This document shows, in pieces, positions 14,855 to 16,308 of a DNA stretch of 16,308 bases (the first letter of the stretch is position 1; each line of letters starts with the position of its first letter). Origin of the DNA: Pirellulales bacterium (GTDB lineage: Bacteria; Planctomycetota; Planctomycetia; Pirellulales; JAICIG01). The notes beneath the pieces were generated by a model that was given only the letters and a program-made list of their open reading frames with translations, did not search any database and was not told where the DNA came from. Location of the stretch: assembly GCA_025924495.1 (NCBI GenBank), contig JAICIG010000146.1, positions 1 through 16,308 on the forward strand, in the 5' to 3' direction. The position numbers and the translations under genes are program-made.

Positions 14855-15082
14855 ATGGCTGCCAAACAAGAGAAGAAACAAGATACTACGAAAATCAGTC
14901 GCCAGGATGATCCAGGTCTGCCGGGCGGCGGGCAAGGGCGAGTCGACATCACGGGTAAATCCGCCTGGACTCCGCCCGAAGGAGAGTTCCCGCCGGGCGA
15001 AGGGTACGAAGAGAGCGGCAAGTCAGGGGTCATCCCGCCCGATCGTTTTGCCGAGAAGAAAAGCGATAAGCCTGCGGGCTAA
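14855..15082 (+). CDS. Small hydrophilic Pro/Gly-rich protein of unknown function
   Basis: A 75-residue protein with no signal peptide and no membrane segment. The first 20 residues are rich in Lys, Gln and Asp. The middle (about 20-62) is rich in Gly, Pro and Glu, with short motifs DDPGLPGGGQG, WTPPEGEFPPGEGYEE and SGVIPPDRF. The C-terminus is again Lys-rich (EKKSDKPAG). The composition suggests a largely disordered chain. It has a good ribosome binding site and stands alone after 292 intergenic bases. It converges on the peptide-permease gene, whose stop is only 34 bases away. I do not recognise a family. A separate transcript and a role in binding or stress are possible, but nothing in the sequence shows this. 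Confidence 0.6.
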   Translation: MAAKQEKKQDTTKISRQDDPGLPGGGQGRVDITGKSAWTPPEGEFPPGEGYEESGKSGVIPPDRFAEKKSDKPAG

Positions 15083-15116
15083 GACATCGGCGCCGCCTGG
15101 GCGACGAACCACTCAG

Positions 15117-16226
15117 TTATTTGCCCGCCTCATACAAACGCGGGTCGGTGGCTTCTTGCAGACCTTCGCCAATTAGGTTGTAAGAGAGTACGGCCAGGAA
15201 GATGGCGAGGCCTGGAAAGACGATCAGCCACCAGAGCTGCAGGTTCGACCGTGCGGAGTTCAGCAGGGTGCCCCAGCTTGGATTCGGCGGCGGGGCGCCA
15301 AAACCCAGAAAACTCAGTGAACTTTCGATCAGGATCGCAGCGGCGATCCCAAACGTGATTGGCACCAAGATGGGCGCCAGTGCATTGGGCAGGATATAGC
15401 GAAACATGATCCGGAGTTGACCAACGCCAATCGCCTGGGCGGCGACGACAAAATCACTGTGGCGCAGCTTGATGAATTCCGCTCTTCCCAGCCGGGCGAT
15501 GCTGGTCCAGCCAGTACAGCCGATGATGGCCATCATGTGCCAGATCGTCGGCTTCTCAAGAACTGCAATCAGCGCCAAGATCAGCACGAGCGTGGGCACG
15601 CACATCACCACTTCGATCAGCCGGCTCAAGGCGATATCAATCCAGCCGCCGAGATAACCGGCCAGGGCGCCGACCGTGATGCCGATCAGGCCGGCAATGC
15701 CCATCGAAACAAAGCCGACGAGCAACGCAATGGTCGTGCCATGGACCATCTGGGCGAAAACATCGACCCCGGCCTGATTCGTGCCGAACCAGTTGAACCG
15801 ATTGGGGCGCCCGTTGGCGCCTGAGGGGTTCTCAGGTTGGCCGGGCCATTCGTCCTGCTTCACGCGACGATAAGGGTCTTGATAGACCAGCGGCCAGATC
15901 GCCCAGCTTTGGGGATCTTTCTCTTGGAGGTTCTTGGGATAAATTCGCCGAAAGCGGTCGCGATAGAAGATCGGGTTTTCCCAACGCGTGTTGAAGTAGC
16001 CGAGCGCGGGAAAATACAGGTTACCCTTGTATTTGCAAACGATCGGCTTCGTGCCGGCGATTGCCGGCGCGAATGTGGCCACGAACACCAAAAAGCCGAC
16101 GAAGTAAAGCGCCGCCATCGCCAGCTTGCGGCGGCGAAACCTGCGCCAGGCCTCCGACCAGAATCCGCGCGATGGCGGCGTGGCGACCGCTGGTTGAGAA
16201 CGAGCCGGAGGCGCAGGGGCGGACAT
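15117..16226 (-). CDS. Peptide ABC transporter permease, YejE/DppC type
   Basis: An inner-membrane permease subunit of an oligopeptide-type ABC importer. Start taken at ATG 16226 (MSAPAPPARSQ; 369 residues); a TTG at 16244 would add six residues, and neither has a clear ribosome binding site. Membrane segment 1 is at about 37-58. A long periplasmic stretch (about 59-148) carries YKGNLYFPALGYFNTRWENP and NRFNWFGTNQAGVDVFAQMVHG, the last being the standard entry to the BPD_transp_1 domain. Further membrane segments follow at about 166-193, 203-222 and 228-240, plus two near the C-terminus (about 281-307 and 333-352). The EAA loop that contacts the ATPase reads AAQAIGVGQLRIMFRYILPN (about 262-281). 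The ALGYF..W..PIFYRD insert resembles YejE of the YejABEF peptide system more than plain DppC. It ends in DPRLYEAGK. Its partner permease lies just upstream on the same strand. The ATPase and binding protein are outside the window. Confidence 0.88.
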   Translation of the reverse strand: MSAPAPPARSQPAVATPPSRGFWSEAWRRFRRRKLAMAALYFVGFLVFVATFAPAIAGTKPIVCKYKGNLYFPALGYFNTRWENPIFYRDRFRRIYPKNLQEKDPQSWAIWPLVYQDPYRRVKQDEWPGQPENPSGANGRPNRFNWFGTNQAGVDVFAQMVHGTTIALLVGFVSMGIAGLIGITVGALAGYLGGWIDIALSRLIEVVMCVPTLVLILALIAVLEKPTIWHMMAIIGCTGWTSIARLGRAEFIKLRHSDFVVAAQAIGVGQLRIMFRYILPNALAPILVPITFGIAAAILIESSLSFLGFGAPPPNPSWGTLLNSARSNLQLWWLIVFPGLAIFLAVLSYNLIGEGLQEATDPRLYEAGK

Positions 16227-16256
16227 GGCTGTGGCGTGAAACAAGACTCAGAGGGC

Positions 16257-16308
16257 TTAGGAGTAACTCACGCGCGGATCGACGATGGCATACAGAACAT
16301 CCGCCAGC
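16257..16308 (-). CDS. Peptide ABC transporter permease, DppB/YejB type (C-terminal end only)
   Basis: Only the last 16 residues are in the window: LADVLYAIVDPRVSYS followed by TAA (complement of 16257-16259). The LADVLYAIVDPRV ending is the usual C-terminus of DppB/OppB/YejB-type permeases. Its stop is 30 bases before the ATG of the YejE/DppC-type gene, so the two are one operon reading right to left. Confidence 0.75.
   Translation of the reverse strand, partial: LADVLYAIVDPRVSYS

Noticed and set aside
15083..15116. Bidirectional terminator between the convergent genes
   Set aside because: Only a four-base CGCC/GGCG pairing is visible and there is no T-run on either strand.

Overview
The window looks like a piece of a planctomycete chromosome, most likely of the Pirellula-like group. 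This rests on four things: a GC-rich coding style; large secreted or membrane-anchored proteins of the kind found next to MoxR/BatA-type operons in that phylum; a secreted prenyltransferase/squalene-cyclase-like toroid protein; and a TlpA thioredoxin fused to long beta repeats. No database search was possible, so the lineage is an inference.

Positions 1-10147, all on the + strand, hold five closely spaced genes that read as one envelope operon, with gaps of 72, 13, 31 and 13 bases. They are: the 3' part of a membrane-anchored protein with a GATase-like fold; a 1093-residue DUF4175-like membrane/coiled-coil protein; a secreted protein with repeated LTxxQ-like modules; a secreted alpha/alpha-toroid protein; and a secreted protein with about eight beta repeats, a LamG-like insert and a C-terminal TlpA-like thioredoxin domain. 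The upstream part of the operon (by analogy MoxR ATPase, DUF58 and BatA-like genes) would lie outside the window. Nearly every product is predicted to act at or beyond the inner membrane, so the operon probably builds or maintains part of the cell envelope. Its actual job is unknown.

Positions 10148-14562, also + strand, hold three genes. A secreted family-10-like pectate lyase has a possible promoter of its own. An AIR-synthase (HypE/PurM/ThiL-like) ATP-binding protein lacks the C-terminal cysteine of true HypE. Formate-tetrahydrofolate ligase (fhs) follows 55 bases later and links the region to one-carbon metabolism.

Positions 14563-14854 contain no convincing gene but carry a nested inverted repeat that could fold as a structured RNA. 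A 75-residue hydrophilic, Pro/Gly-rich small protein with a good ribosome binding site follows. The minus-strand genes at the right edge converge on it: a YejE/DppC-type peptide ABC permease and the last 16 residues of its DppB/YejB-type partner.

No tRNA, rRNA, CRISPR array, insertion sequence or phage gene was seen. The most interesting material is the uncharacterised five-gene envelope operon, above all the repeat/LamG/thioredoxin fusion and the LTxxQ-repeat protein, followed by the structured intergenic element and the small Pro/Gly-rich protein.
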